DNA from: Telopea speciosissima
Taxonomy: Eukaryota; Streptophyta; Magnoliopsida; Proteales; Proteaceae
Direction of reading: 5' to 3'
NCBI RefSeq assembly: GCF_018873765.1
Contig: NC_057916.1
Location: 30,789,501 to 30,853,500 of the forward strand
DNA: 64,000 nt
The translations under genes and the position numbers were made by a program. The notes below the pieces were generated by a model. That model ran no database searches and was not told where the DNA came from. It saw only the letters and a program-made list of their open reading frames with translations. Below are positions 11,501 through 22,749 of the stretch, in pieces (position 1 is the stretch's first letter; every line of letters begins with the position of its first letter).

Positions 11501-13221
11501 TTTGCCTAGTCTCGTCTCGCTTTTTAAAAAAAGAGAGACATTACCGAAATCTCGGCGAGTTCTTGAACTATGTTTACTACAAATATACTAGACTAGTAGA
11601 ATGTATGCCACAAGGGAGATGGCACTAGACTGCCCTTCATCACCGACTTGCTTCTTTTCATTTAATAATCGCCAGAGTAATGACTCCTAGTTATCACTTT
11701 GCAATGACATATTGTACATAGCCAAAGTCTTGAGTCAGAATCGAAGTCTGTCAGGACTTGGGCTTTTGAGTAACTCCTACCAAACCTCCTGAAAATTGCA
11801 AAATGTAGCTTTCAAAACCTCCACACACACACACACACACACACACCCCTCACAAACAAAACGGGAACCAATATTGCAATCAATTCCAGACAAAAATTTG
11901 CTAAACAACCGTTCATGGCTACAACTTTTTGGAATTTGTAGTCTTATGGATTTTGGATTCTAAAATTTTTCTTATATTAAGTCCTATCACAGAATGTCAT
12001 TTTTTTTAAACTACATTAAATGAAACAGATTTCAACTTTTTTAGGTATGCACTGGAAGCCTCCTACCCACTCTTCACATCCAAACACATTTCAATCTCGT
12101 CCAATGCTACACAAGCTTTCTATCCCCCCCCCCTCCACACCCAAACTTCATCTCCCGCTTCAATTTTCACACATCAATACTGAGAAACCTAAGTCAGTAT
12201 TTACCAAGGACCAAAAATAAGAAAATAAAAATTCATGGCCTATAAGAAGATTGATCAACATTCTGTATATATAATTTCTACAAAATAATATAGATGCAGA
12301 ACTGGAGGAGAGGAACCACACTGCTACGTTGTGTACTGACACCAAAATGAATTATGTAAAATGCATCATTTATCTCTACCAGAGAAAAGACTAGCTTGTA
12401 AAAAAATTTCATTTAATTAATCCAGCAACTCTTTTCTCCGATCTCACATGATAATGCACATCACAAACCCAAAAGAATTGGTTGTCTTATCAGACCCTCT
12501 AATTCATGCCAAAGTTCAAGCATATTGGTCGTCAAACCAGATTTTCCAAATAAGCAGTCTTTCCCAACTTTAAAGAAATGATTTACCAACAACAAAATAA
12601 TATAATAAACTGCCATTGCATATTAACCCACTTCTCCTTTTGTAATCTTCTGGTTGCAGCGCTTGCAAGTTGCACGAGAAGTCTGAGAAACTTCCACGCC
12701 ATATTCATCACCACCACCTCCAGTAGTACTGGATGTAGCACCACCCTCTAAGTACTTTCTTATTTTCTGCTGATCTTCCCATCGAAGCAAGTCTATGCCT
12801 TCAACATCATCAAGGCTGAACATGCAATACAAAAAATAGAGGTCAATTCCTTGTGAACCAGGAAACTACCATCCAATCCCTTTCTTCAACGCAGATTGTG
12901 CCATCTAATATGAGAATACGTAACCTTTTGATCTGGTTTGCTTTCTTTAGTATGCAATGACTGTGATGCCACATCTGTTTCAAAAACAATTATAACTCAG
13001 ATACCCTGTTTCTGAAAAATATTTCAACAAAACAGAAAAGGTAGGAACAAAAAAGATGAATGAGGACTAAGCCATCAGAAGACTTGAGGTTAAAAATAAA
13101 TAAAAAAACTAAACGGAGCCAAATGAAATGAAGATTAGCTCCAGTGCAAGTTCTAGGGGCCAAACATGCCAGGTAACAAAGTTACAATTGGGAGGACAAG
13201 GTGACAGTAAAATCAATCAAA

Positions 13222-13252
<31 letters not shown>

Positions 13253-14342
13253 GCCAGGAGACATCTTCTGGCTGCATAAATACATAAAAACCACACCAAA
13301 ATGATTAATTTAGAGGTAAGACAAATGACACATGTAACAAAACAAAAAGAGACAACTCAAGCTACATCTATAGCTCATAATAATCATCGCCAAAGGGGGG
13401 GGGGGGGGGAAAATTAGAAAAGAAAAGAAATTCTTGATTAAACAATATCTGTGAAGTTGACATATCAAAGGAAAATGAGAAAAGAAAAAAACAAAAAGAT
13501 TACTAAAATTAAAAGAGTGCGTTACTCCTTCAAAGATTACCCCAAAAAAGCCAAGGGAAAACGCACAAGAAAATAAACTCACGTTACATGGGTAAACAAA
13601 GATACCGCCCCTTGGCGCATGGTGGCATCCATTTTTTAAGAGCTCAGGTGAATTAATGTTATATAGTCTGTTGGGTCCAGACACTGTCAGTCTTTCCTGT
13701 TCACCGATAAACAGGAACTTGAAAAGAAAGTATTTAGACATTGTTGCACTCAAAACACACCCATAATTAAGTTAGCATATTTAGCACAAGAACTGCAATA
13801 ACAAATCATTCTAGTATGCCACTAGTGTCTTTCCCAAACACCCCCAAGGCCCCATTACATTTGTACAGTACAAAGGAAATCACAGGTAAAGCAAGCAAAC
13901 CCAGAAAATTAACATCAGTGGGTAACTAAAACTCAATCAATCATATGGATACACAGACAAATGAAAAGAAAGGGAAGTAATGTGAAGCAAAGAAATAATC
14001 TTTCTTTGTGCTTTACACGTTAGGCAAACAACATTTAAATAAACCGGAATTTGCAAAGTAATGAACCCACATTCGTCTGCTAGAAATATGTTTCAGTGCA
14101 GAAGAGAGAAAACAAAAAGTTCGATAGAATTTAAGACCTTGGTAAGGAAAAGAACGAGTACTGCAAAAAAAAGGCTCTTGAGAAAGAGAGGACATTACAG
14201 GCATGAAGCCATCGAATTGGGTAGCCTGGACCATTTTCCCCAATCTAAACGTCTCCTTTTCGATGGTATTCTTGCATGATTTGCAGGAAGACCTCGACGA
14301 CTTGGCATATTCCGCCTTCCATGGCTTTGGCTGTGTCGCCAT
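8576..14342 (-). CDS. PARP1: PARP1-like poly(ADP-ribose) polymerase, five N-terminal exons only
   Basis: PARP1 senses DNA breaks in the nucleus and attaches ADP-ribose from NAD+ to proteins. Five minus-strand exons join in frame: 14342-14199, 12974-12925, 12815-12632, 9210-9024 and 8917 to about 8576, giving about 302 residues. Zinc finger 1 has C20-x2-C23 and H52-x2-C55, split by the first intron. Zinc finger 2 has C115-x2-C118 and H145-x2-C148. A KRKK basic stretch follows, as expected for a nuclear signal, and the sequence ends at the conserved LDLRD. Introns begin GT and end AG. Plant PARP1 proteins are near 980 residues. The third zinc domain, BRCT, WGR and catalytic regions are absent between this point and position 1. 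Either a very long, repeat-filled intron follows and the gene continues outside the window, or this is a truncated copy. The donor after LDLRD is uncertain (8575 or 8571). Confidence 0.85.
9785..10730 (+). other. Exon-like coding stretches on the opposite strand inside a PARP1 intron
   Basis: The third PARP1 intron (9211-12631) holds short plus-strand open stretches with coding-like composition: about 9830-9970 (rich in Ala, Gly, Asp, Ser), about 10300-10390 (a Lys-rich segment reading [18 protein letters not shown]) and about 10510-10620 (ending [15 protein letters not shown]). They lie in different frames with no clear family match. They could be decayed exons of a captured or processed gene. 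I do not recognise the protein. Confidence 0.25.
10924..11572. mobile_element. hAT-type element in a PARP1 intron
   Basis: The ends CAAAGTTCAAGAACTC and GAGTTCTTGAACTATG are inverted. The flanking octamers TTTACTAT (10916-10923) and TTTACTAC (11573-11580) match at 7 of 8 positions. The sequence GAGATCTCGGCGAGTT recurs near both ends. It is 649 bp with no transposase and lies in the intron between the second and third zinc-region exons of the PARP1 gene. Confidence 0.75.
11822..11846. repeat. (CA)n microsatellite
   Basis: A pure CA run of about 12 units in the third PARP1 intron. The rest of that intron from 11600 to 12600 shows nothing else beyond a C-run near 12125. Confidence 0.9.
12975..14198 (-). 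other. First PARP1 intron, no gene seen
   Basis: The intron separates the two halves of zinc finger 1. It holds a (TA)n run at about 13231-13252 and a G-run near 13396-13408. The longest open frame (13310-13753) is a low-complexity Phe/Leu-rich chance frame. Confidence 0.6.
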
Positions 14343-14640
14343 TTCCTCAACTTGGGCGGTTTTTCCCTATTGGTCACCACTCTCTTCTCTTTCTCTCACT
14401 CCCGCTCTCTAGCTGATGCACATATACAGTATATACTTTTCTGTCGCTTTGCTGCCTTTCTGCTTCTCTTATAATCTTATTAGCAAAAAAAGCTTCTCTT
14501 ATAAGCTTCTTTTCGAGTGATCTAGCGCATTTTAGCGCTGGCCGCCCGAGTTTGGGGCTTTGGGCCCATAACCGCACAACGGGATCCAGGGATGTCGCAA
14601 CCGGGTTGGCGGGTTCAGGGGGTTTCCTTATCAACTACGG
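14343..14640 (-). promoter_or_regulatory. Promoter region of the PARP1-like gene (site II and E2F-like motifs)
   Basis: Upstream of the PARP1 start lie a palindromic TGGGCCCA (14561-14568), a site II element bound by TCP factors in many plant housekeeping and cell-cycle genes, and TTGGCGGG (14606-14613), which fits the E2F core TTSSCGSS. Both are about 220-270 bp from the ATG. The motifs are seen; their use is inference. Confidence 0.35.
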
Positions 14641-14671
14641 TCAAGCTCTGAAAATCTTTGGTTGAGTAAGG

Positions 14672-15101
14672 TAGGGTTGTCGGTAGGTCAGTTTGGTCTG
14701 GTTTTGTTTTGATAATAGCCCAAACCGAAACCAAGCTGTTAAGCCAAAAGTTGTTTTTGGGTTTTTATCTGGTTTGGATTTGTTTTTGTTAGGTTTACTT
14801 AACGGACTTGTATCGGGTCATTATCGGGTTACTATCGGTTCTGTTTTTTGGTAGAAACTATCGGTTCTGTTTTCATTTTTCATATATATGCAGTTAAATA
14901 TATGTATATATTTTTATACTTTTTTTGGTAAAACTTAAAAAGAAAAAAGGAAAACTATGGTTTTTTATCAGTTTTGGTCCATGTTTTATATGGGTTTCTG
15001 TTTTGATTGGTCCATTTGGTCTGGTTCGGTTTATCAGTTTTCATAACACCCCAAATCAAAAGGGTTCAGTTGATTTGATCGGGATATTGACACCCCTATA
15101 T
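14672..15101. mobile_element. Putative hAT-like insertion
   Basis: The left end TAGGGTTGTCGG and right end GATATTGACACCCCTATA are roughly inverted, in the style of TAGGGGTGTCA termini. The interior is rich in GGTTTGG/CGGTTC words. Flanking octamers match at only 6 of 8 positions, so the boundaries are weak. Confidence 0.35.
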
Positions 15102-16168
15102 AATAATAAGGATATTTTAGACTGGCAATTACCATCATTGTTTGTATTCTTTATTGTTGCCACCTGACAGATATTTCTTGAAAGTATGCATTACATATTT
15201 ACATGTCTAAGAAAGTTTTTTGTCGCCAGAGATAGGAAGAAAATCTCTTCATCCACCATGATGTAATTCTATGATTAGACTTCTAGAGAGTGAGCAATTC
15301 TTTTTCCTTTATTAATCACCTTTTTCTGAGTCCAATCCGAAGGTGAAAAATATGGTAACGTATAAAATTCTCTATTTACCATGGATGAAAGGAAACTCGA
15401 TCCTTAAAGCTTTTTAACTGTGCATAGTCATTGAAAGATGGAAATATGTGTCGATAATGCATGTGGACTGGTATTTTGTGATTCTTAATTCTAATTCTGG
15501 TGGCAGTAGGTCTTCAACTCATGGATGTTACTGCAATAGTTGGAGTCAATGTTTCTTATGCTGGGTAATAAAGCCATCTAATGGTAGATGCTACATGGCA
15601 ATATTCTGTCTCCCTCTCCCTCTCCCTCTGCCTCTACCTTCCCCAACCCCAGCCCCTCACCCTTTTCATGTTGACCTGGAAAAAGTATCTGAAAAAGAAA
15701 AGAAAAAAAACATCTGGAAAGGAAAAGAAATGAAACAAAACAAATACAAAAGAAATTTTTCTTCACATTGATAGGTTTGGGAAATAATTAAGGGCATACC
15801 AAACAGAAAAGAGTGATCCGTTTCCATAAAAAAAATTTCAAAAGTAGCAAATGTAAAAAAAGTACCAGATGTTGTGATGAGTCTAGGTAACCACGGATGC
15901 TCACCTGGTCACTTTTCTCACAATAAAAGTGAAGAAATCTAAACCTCATGGTGACTTTTGTTGTCTGCAGTGGAAGAAAATTTTCAGATGTCCTAAGAAA
16001 ATTTCAAAATCGGAGACTGGAATCATCATCTATTTGCCAACTATAAATTGCCAGGGGAAAAAAACTCCACAAGAAAACCATATCAAAGCTATCTTTTTTA
16101 TTATTTTTTTCCTATCGATTTCTTGCCAAACAAACACACCCCAAGTGAAGAAAGTGTGGATTCAACAA
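15102..16168. other. Intergenic DNA, no gene seen
   Basis: AT-rich sequence with a short (CCCTCT)n run near 15610-15635. Open frames here are short and of biased composition. Confidence 0.5.
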
Positions 16169-16173
16169 GGGAG

Positions 16174-19152
16174 TGTTAGAACAATAAAAACGGGTTTTGT
16201 CAAACCCGAATCCGTTCCTATACAGATATCTAGAACACGATTGAATCTAAAAACAACAGGGAAACAAAGTGTACCTGGCACCCACATGTGTTGATGAAGA
16301 ACAGATAAGAACGCATCCAAAAGCAGCAACGATCTGTTAGAGAATAAATGCAAATCCTCGAATGATCTCGGACATCCATGATGGGGATCTTTTAAAGTCT
16401 CCTAGACTCTCCCACAGCTCCCTTTCTTGTGGAGAAAAGAGAATAGAGAATAGTGACTGCAGGAACCCCATCATTAGTATTTATAATACTCTCCAAACCT
16501 TAACCCACTTCCACAATGGACCAGGCCAATCCGGTCCATCTCAATAAATAGTAACAAGCCACATCAGTCCTTGTATTTCTTGATCCTTATCAATGATCGA
16601 CCCGATAATTAATTAAGCCCACTCGTCGCAATTTTGAAAATTCCTAACAATATCCCACTTGGGTTAGATTAATTATGAGGTCATCATTATCAGATGTGGC
16701 CATGGAATCTCAATACAACAATAATACTACTAAACCTTGATCCAGTTAACAAATATATCTATGTCGAGCAACAGCAGAAAATACACCTCAACATACAGCA
16801 TATCACTTTCTGTCAGCTACAAATAAAGATTTACTTACTAACATGAACCGCCTTGAGATAATTTTGTACAAGGAATGTCGTACACGTCTGTGATCACATA
16901 AATATCGTCATCATTCTTTGTGGGTCCTTGAACATATCATGAGCATCGTACAATTCATGGATTACCTTTGAACATCGTCACATTCGTTGGTAATCGAATG
17001 ACTTGGTTTATCACCAATCGAACATCCATGGCTAGAAATAACCGAACGACTTGGCTCGTCTCCAATCGAATATCCTTAGACCAAAAGGCCTTCAACACAT
17101 CAATCATATGCATGTATGCAAATACTATTCATCACATCAAGCAGAAGCATCATAATCGAAACGAAACATATATTAAATCCTCCTACTCAACAAGTATATC
17201 AATGAAATATGAAGGACTCTCAATCCACAAACAGATCATGTAAAGAAGTACTTCCATTGATCAAGAGAGTCCAACAAACTAAATCGACCAAGTTTGAAAG
17301 TAAAATTCAAACCATAAATTATACACAAAGTAATCAAAACTATCAGACCAATTGAACTGATTACTTATTTTGTTCTCAGTTAAGTTATCATTCCCAAGAT
17401 TCTTCCTTCCTTCTTGTGCATAATTAGACATCAATTTCTTCAATGGTGTAATCGTAGTTTGTTAAGTGCATCAATTTTTTCAATATGTTCTTTGTGATTT
17501 TGTTCGCTCATTCATTCCTGTTTTATTTCAGTATTTGGCTTTATCATTCTATATTATTGATACATTTTTAATCTATGCCACCGAAGTAGCTTCCGTCAAA
17601 TGGCTCAAGGCCAGTTATACCCCATAGGTTTACAAACTGATTTTAACACAATCTTTCATCATTACAATTCTTATTGATGGATTATTCGTTCATGGTTCAT
17701 TATGCGCGTTGGTTAACCATCAGTTACCATAATTATTCACTTATTATTTCATCTACCATAATCAGTTGTCATTCGTTAATAGTATAACATTTTCATCAAC
17801 ATATAGAAACAAAACATCATAATAGTAAAGGTTTATATATCGCACAAATCAGCATGTTCTTCAACTATCGCGTATCCATTCATCACTTAAACATACATCA
17901 CCATATCATCATAAAATCAGTGATTCTATACAGTTATCATCAACACATCAAACATATGGTTATATGCAATCAAGCTGACAAATGTCAAGCAATAATACTT
18001 CTTTACAATATTGCATTCTTGCCCATTTTCGGGTCAAAATGCACACGTCTTTATCACACCGCAAATGGCGCGAGATAGCAACAACTTTCGAAAATCTCCC
18101 TCCACCTTTGGGTGATAGAGAAATCCCTAAGTTGTGCACCTCAATAACAATTTATCGCATTGCAAATACCACGAGATGTCGATAACTTTTGAAAATTTTC
18201 CTCCACCTTTGGGCGGTAAGAAAACCCCTAGGCCACGCATCCCAAATTCTTTAAATACACTATATTTGGATGGACACACTACCTTTCCGTGAAAAGATCA
18301 ATCATTTTCAGAAATCCCAGCACCTTTGGGCAACTGGAATCCTTAGACCACTATCCCTTCTAATCCATGTGCACATCACCTTGTCAAACTTTGGCAACAT
18401 CGCCTTTGGGCTAATGTCACCTATTCCGCTACCTTGACAGAACCATAAAAGGATTCAATGGGCCACTTTGATAGATCACCATTTTACCCTCTCATAATTC
18501 CTTAACCTAATATGCAGCAATATATGTGGAAATAAACACATTGATAGTCCAAAATGTGTTGTGATATACACATTCATCGTCCATGTGGCAATGGTCAACC
18601 CAAAATAGTCCAAATATGCTCAAAGTAGTATAATCGTTCAAAACAGGTCCCTGAAAGTATTAAACGTTCTAAAACCAGATACCAGTGGGTAGGTCTTGAA
18701 ATTACGAACGAAAGAAGACCAACCAGAGCCCAATCAGATGCTCCACTCACTCATACTTCACTCGAAGGTGACACAATCGTCATTAACAGGTCCCATAAAT
18801 TAAACAAAAATATTCAAACAAGATACCCAAAACGTCGGCCTTGAATATTACAAGTAAAATGGGGCATCCCTAGGACAGAATCCAATCAAAACGGCATTCT
18901 AAAATAGGAAAAACAGCTTCTGGAACAATAAAACGTTCTAAAACAGTTCTGAAATACAAACAGTTGATTCTGTTCCTAAAACAACTGGAAAACGCAAAAA
19001 CTACCAAAGCCATAGTCTCTGTTTATCCAAGATATGCCAAATTGCATATCAAAATGAAGAGCATGAAAAAACAGACACACCAGAAAAAACTGCTTCTCAA
19101 AATTCATCCAAACGAACCCACACGGTCCATTTGAGGTTTTCTGGTCTTGTCC

Positions 19153-19183
<31 letters not shown>

Positions 19184-19423
19184 GGTGAAACGAACCGGAG
19201 CGAACCAAAGCGGACCGAACCCGGTCCATCTAAACCGGACCTCCAGTCCACCTAATCGGGTCACCCGGATACAAATTCGGGATGAAAACGGGTCAACCAT
19301 CGGGTCTTGGGTCGGGTTATATATCCGGTTTGAATCAAGTCTGACCTGGGTCGGGTCCAGGTCATTTCGGGTTAAACGTGACCCGCAAGCATCAGGGTTG
19401 ACATCACGATGACGTCAGCATCG

Positions 19424-19458
<35 letters not shown>

Positions 19459-20227
19459 TTTTGTAACTGCCGTCAGCTCGTGGATCTCACTAGTGGCTTC
19501 GGCCGACGAGTGCCGGCATGTTCGGCAGCCGACGGTGACGATCCACACATTGCCGCGATCATCTCTCTGAGCCCTTCGCACCCATTTAAATATGTTTGAT
19601 TTTCGCTGGTGGAAAAATCCGGTAGCGGCCAAAACGTACGGTTTTGCCAAAAATCCGGTAAAAAATCCCTATTTCCGCCATAAAAACCTCGATTCATGTT
19701 CTTAAACTGACAATCAATCGATCCTAGGTCCGTATGGTCGGCTCTGATACCACTTGTTAGATCGACCAAGGGTTTTGTCAAACCCGAATACGTTCCCATA
19801 CAGATATCTAGAACACGATTGAATCTAAAAACAGCAAGGAAACAAAGTGTACCTGGCACCCACGTGTGCTGATGAAGAACAGATAAGAACGCATCCAAAA
19901 GCACCAACGAGCTGTCAGAGAATGAATGCAAGTCCTCGAATAATCTCGGATATCCGCGATGGGGATCTTCTACAGTCTCCTAGACTCTCCCACAACTCCC
20001 TTTCTTGTGGAGAAAAAAGAAAAGCGAATGGTAACTGCAGGGACCCCATCATTAGTATTTATAATACTCCTCAAACCCTAACCCACTTCCACAATGGGCC
20101 AGGCCGGTCCGGTCCATCTCAATAAATAGTAGCAAGCCACGTCAGCCCTTGTATTTCTTGATCGCCATCAATGATCGACCCGATAATTAATTAAGCCCAC
20201 TCGTCGCAATTTGGAAAATTCCTAACA
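16174..20227 (-). mobile_element. Complete but non-coding Ty1/copia-type LTR retrotransposon
   Basis: LTRs of 476 bp (16174-16649) and 473 bp (19755-20227) are close copies, each beginning TGTTAG and ending CTAACA. A perfect 5-bp duplication GGGAG flanks the element (16169-16173, 20228-20232). On the minus strand the 5' LTR is followed by TGGTATCAGAGC (about 19742-19752), a primer-binding site for initiator tRNA-Met. The 3' LTR is preceded by CCCAAGTGGGATATTG, a copia-style polypurine tract. The 3.1-kb interior has no open frame over about 90 codons, hence no gag or pol. It also carries a 30-bp (TA)n run (about 19426-19455) and a T-run (about 19148-19180). Confidence 0.9.
18010..18430. repeat. 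Degenerate about 100-bp tandem repeats inside the copia-type element
   Basis: CCACCTTTGGG-type words recur near 18102, 18203, 18321 and 18401. The first two units also share GCGCGAGAT/CACGAGATG and ACTTTCGAAAAT/ACTTTTGAAAAT at matching offsets. Spacing is about 100, 118 and 80 bp. The function is unknown; it could be an untranslated region used for RNA packaging. Confidence 0.6.
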
Positions 20228-20775
20228 GGGAGGCCTTCAAGTTTCACAATATAACAGGAAAAGGACCGAGTTTTCCCACATCCACGGTCAAGGGAGAATC
20301 TCTTGACCAGTGGATTCGAATGGTGTCTATAGGGTGTAGTGGGGCATGTATTATCGAACATTCGTAAATAGAAAAATGAAAAATATTCAAACTCTAGTGT
20401 CGTCTACAGTCATATTGTTGAATGCTGGCCAAAATGATTCTCAGCTCTAGCTTTTACTTCAGTTTTTAATCAAATGGTCAACAAAAATGTGCTTTACTCA
20501 GTGGTCTCTAGAAAATCAATTAGAACTAGATCCCTCATCCATTTAGAGCATATTAACTCACTGTTTCCAAGACTCAACAAGAACAAAAAAAACATTTATG
20601 ACAGGTATCATAATAATCACCCACATGGTTTAGGAAAAAAAATAATCTAGTTTGCAGCAGTATTTAGAATTCCAACTACAATTTACCAGCATCTCAACAT
20701 GAGCACAAATCATCCAAATCATGAAGGAGAAATGTAACCTAGTGCATTCATTTGTTCTTGTAGGGAACTCCAAAT

Positions 20776-22548
20776 TTACTTAATTTCTGTGTTCCTACAT
20801 GCCAGTCTATCGTTGGCACTAAATACATGGACCTTCCTTTCAACTTCAATGGAGCTAAACCCAACAGTCTTCTTAAGTCTCTCTTCAGTCATCATTAATC
20901 TCATCTTCTTTACTTTCTCCCACATTCCAGCAGCTGCATATATATTAGAAAGCAATATGAAAGCACTAGGCTGATCAGGCTCCAAGACAAGGAGCCTTTC
21001 AGCCACTTCTTCAGCTAATTCAACTCGCTTGTGAATTCTACAAGCACTTAGTAGAGCTCCCCAAATACTACCACCAGGCTTTGTTGACATATAATCAATC
21101 AACAGTTTTGCTTCTTCAATTTTACCTGCCCTACCTAATAGGTCGACGATGCATGCATAATGCTCCTCTGTGGGATCAATACCAAAGTCCCTGCTCATTG
21201 ATTCAAAATAATGCCATCCTTCTTCAACCTTACCAGAATGACTGCAAGCTGACAGGACTGAAACAAAAGTTATGGAATTGGGTATGTAATTCTCAGATAC
21301 CATTCGAGAAAAAAGAGTGATTGCTTCAGAATATAAACCATGTATTCCAAACCCATTGATCATTGCACTCCAAGAATATACATTTCTTTCAGGCATCCAA
21401 TCGAACACTTTGTAGGCCATCCCAATGGAACCACATTTAGCATACATATCAATGAAGGCAGTATAAGTTACTACATCCAATTCAAACCCGTTTCTAATCA
21501 CATAGCCATGGACAGTCTTTCCTTCTTGCAGAGCACCCAACTGTGAGCAAGCAAGAAGAACACTAGAAAATGTAATCACATTCAGAAGTGCTGCCTTTTC
21601 CAACATATCTCGGAAGAGAGAAATTGCATGCAATGGTCCGCCATTTTTGGCAAATCCTGCAATCATTGTGCTCCATAGAACAACATCCTTGTCCGGTATT
21701 TCTTTGAAAAATTTGAGCGCACAATCAAGGAAGCCACACTTTGTATACATGTCTGTAATGGACGTCTGTAGACAATAGTTCGAATCCATGAAACAAAGTT
21801 TAATACAATACCCATGAAGTGCCATTCCATCTTTACCAGCACAAATATTCCCACAGGCTCTGATCAACCCTTCCATTGAAAAAGGATCCAATTGAAAACC
21901 ATTGTTAATCATTTGAGGGAACAGCTCAAAAACTTCAGATTCTTTTGAGAACTTCAAATACCCTCGCATCATAGCACCCCATATGACCGAATTTCTCTCA
22001 GAAATTTTGCTGAAAACCTTCTGGGCCTCTTCCAATGTACCCAATTCAACGTACATGTTCAAGAGCGCAGGTGCGACGTAAGCATCAGTGTCTAGTCCCC
22101 ATTTGATGGCTTCAGAATGAAAAGACTCCCCTTCTCTTAAAAGACACAACCCCAAGCAAGCTTTGGTTGCGAACACCAAATTAAAACTGTCAACCGGAGA
22201 ACTCTCCCTCCGCAGTCGTTTGTAAAGCTGTAAAACATCAGAAAAACAGCAGTATTTCGAATATCCAGCAACGATTGTGTTCCATGAACGTGGATTCTTA
22301 AAAGAGATCTGATCAAATGCTTTGGAGGCGTTTTCCAGGTAACCCAATTCGATATAAGCGTCAGCGATCTTCGTACCGAAGAAAACAATTCGATGGAGTC
22401 CATTTACAATTAGTTGTCCGTGTAATTCCTTGACGAGGGAAGTTGTTTTGGTGAGGTTGAAGAGAGAAGACAGTTCCTTGGTAGGGTTGTGAGCAGAAAT
22501 GGCGGGAAAGGATTTCAGTGTAGCCTGAAACATTAACGGCCATGTCAC
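20776..22548 (-). CDS. MEF3: PPR protein of the PLS-E class, MEF3-like
   Basis: A single-exon gene of 590 residues. PLS-type pentatricopeptide repeats run from about residue 40 to 500, with typical SWNTIVAGYSK and WSAMINGFGIHG helices, followed by an E-type end (WGALLSACRIHK, LLSNIYAAAGMWEKV, FSSIEV). There is no C-terminal DYW deaminase. Such proteins bind single-stranded organelle RNA, each repeat reading one base, and direct C-to-U editing with partner factors. Segments such as VDSFNLVFATKACLGL and the repeat order resemble my recollection of Arabidopsis At1g06140 (MEF3, a mitochondrial editing factor). The first ATG is at 22548; the Met five codons later (MFQATL) fits the family start better. 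It faces away from the DYW gene, 201 bp apart. Orthology is inference. Confidence 0.85.
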   Translation of the reverse strand: MTWPLMFQATLKSFPAISAHNPTKELSSLFNLTKTTSLVKELHGQLIVNGLHRIVFFGTKIADAYIELGYLENASKAFDQISFKNPRSWNTIVAGYSKYCCFSDVLQLYKRLRRESSPVDSFNLVFATKACLGLCLLREGESFHSEAIKWGLDTDAYVAPALLNMYVELGTLEEAQKVFSKISERNSVIWGAMMRGYLKFSKESEVFELFPQMINNGFQLDPFSMEGLIRACGNICAGKDGMALHGYCIKLCFMDSNYCLQTSITDMYTKCGFLDCALKFFKEIPDKDVVLWSTMIAGFAKNGGPLHAISLFRDMLEKAALLNVITFSSVLLACSQLGALQEGKTVHGYVIRNGFELDVVTYTAFIDMYAKCGSIGMAYKVFDWMPERNVYSWSAMINGFGIHGLYSEAITLFSRMVSENYIPNSITFVSVLSACSHSGKVEEGWHYFESMSRDFGIDPTEEHYACIVDLLGRAGKIEEAKLLIDYMSTKPGGSIWGALLSACRIHKRVELAEEVAERLLVLEPDQPSAFILLSNIYAAAGMWEKVKKMRLMMTEERLKKTVGFSSIEVERKVHVFSANDRLACRNTEIK

Positions 22549-22749
22549 ATTTCCGTTTGAGCAAGTTTCTTAAAACGTTAAGATATAAGGGAAGAGGAGG
22601 GCTTGGTATGAGACGATATAACGAACGTCTATCATTCTCCATGGACCCTATCTATCTCTTCTTTTTAAAGTTCTATTCGCTCGTGGCTTATCTCCCTTGA
22701 GTTAGTTAAAACCGTTAACCGTTAATGGGTTGAACATAAACCAAAAACG
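22549..22749. promoter_or_regulatory. Shared 201-bp divergent promoter of two PPR genes
   Basis: The start codons of the minus-strand MEF3-like gene and the plus-strand DYW gene are 201 bp apart with nothing else between. Both promoters and both 5' leaders must overlap here or extend into the opposing coding sequence. An exact repeat AACCGTTAACCGTTAA lies at about 22709-22724. No clear TATA box is visible. Confidence 0.6.

Noticed and set aside
13310..13753. 147-codon minus-strand frame
   Set aside because: Low-complexity Phe/Leu-rich frame within the first PARP1 intron.
14374..14634. 86-codon minus-strand frame upstream of PARP1
   Set aside because: It is in the promoter/leader, is out of context for PARP1, and has no family likeness.
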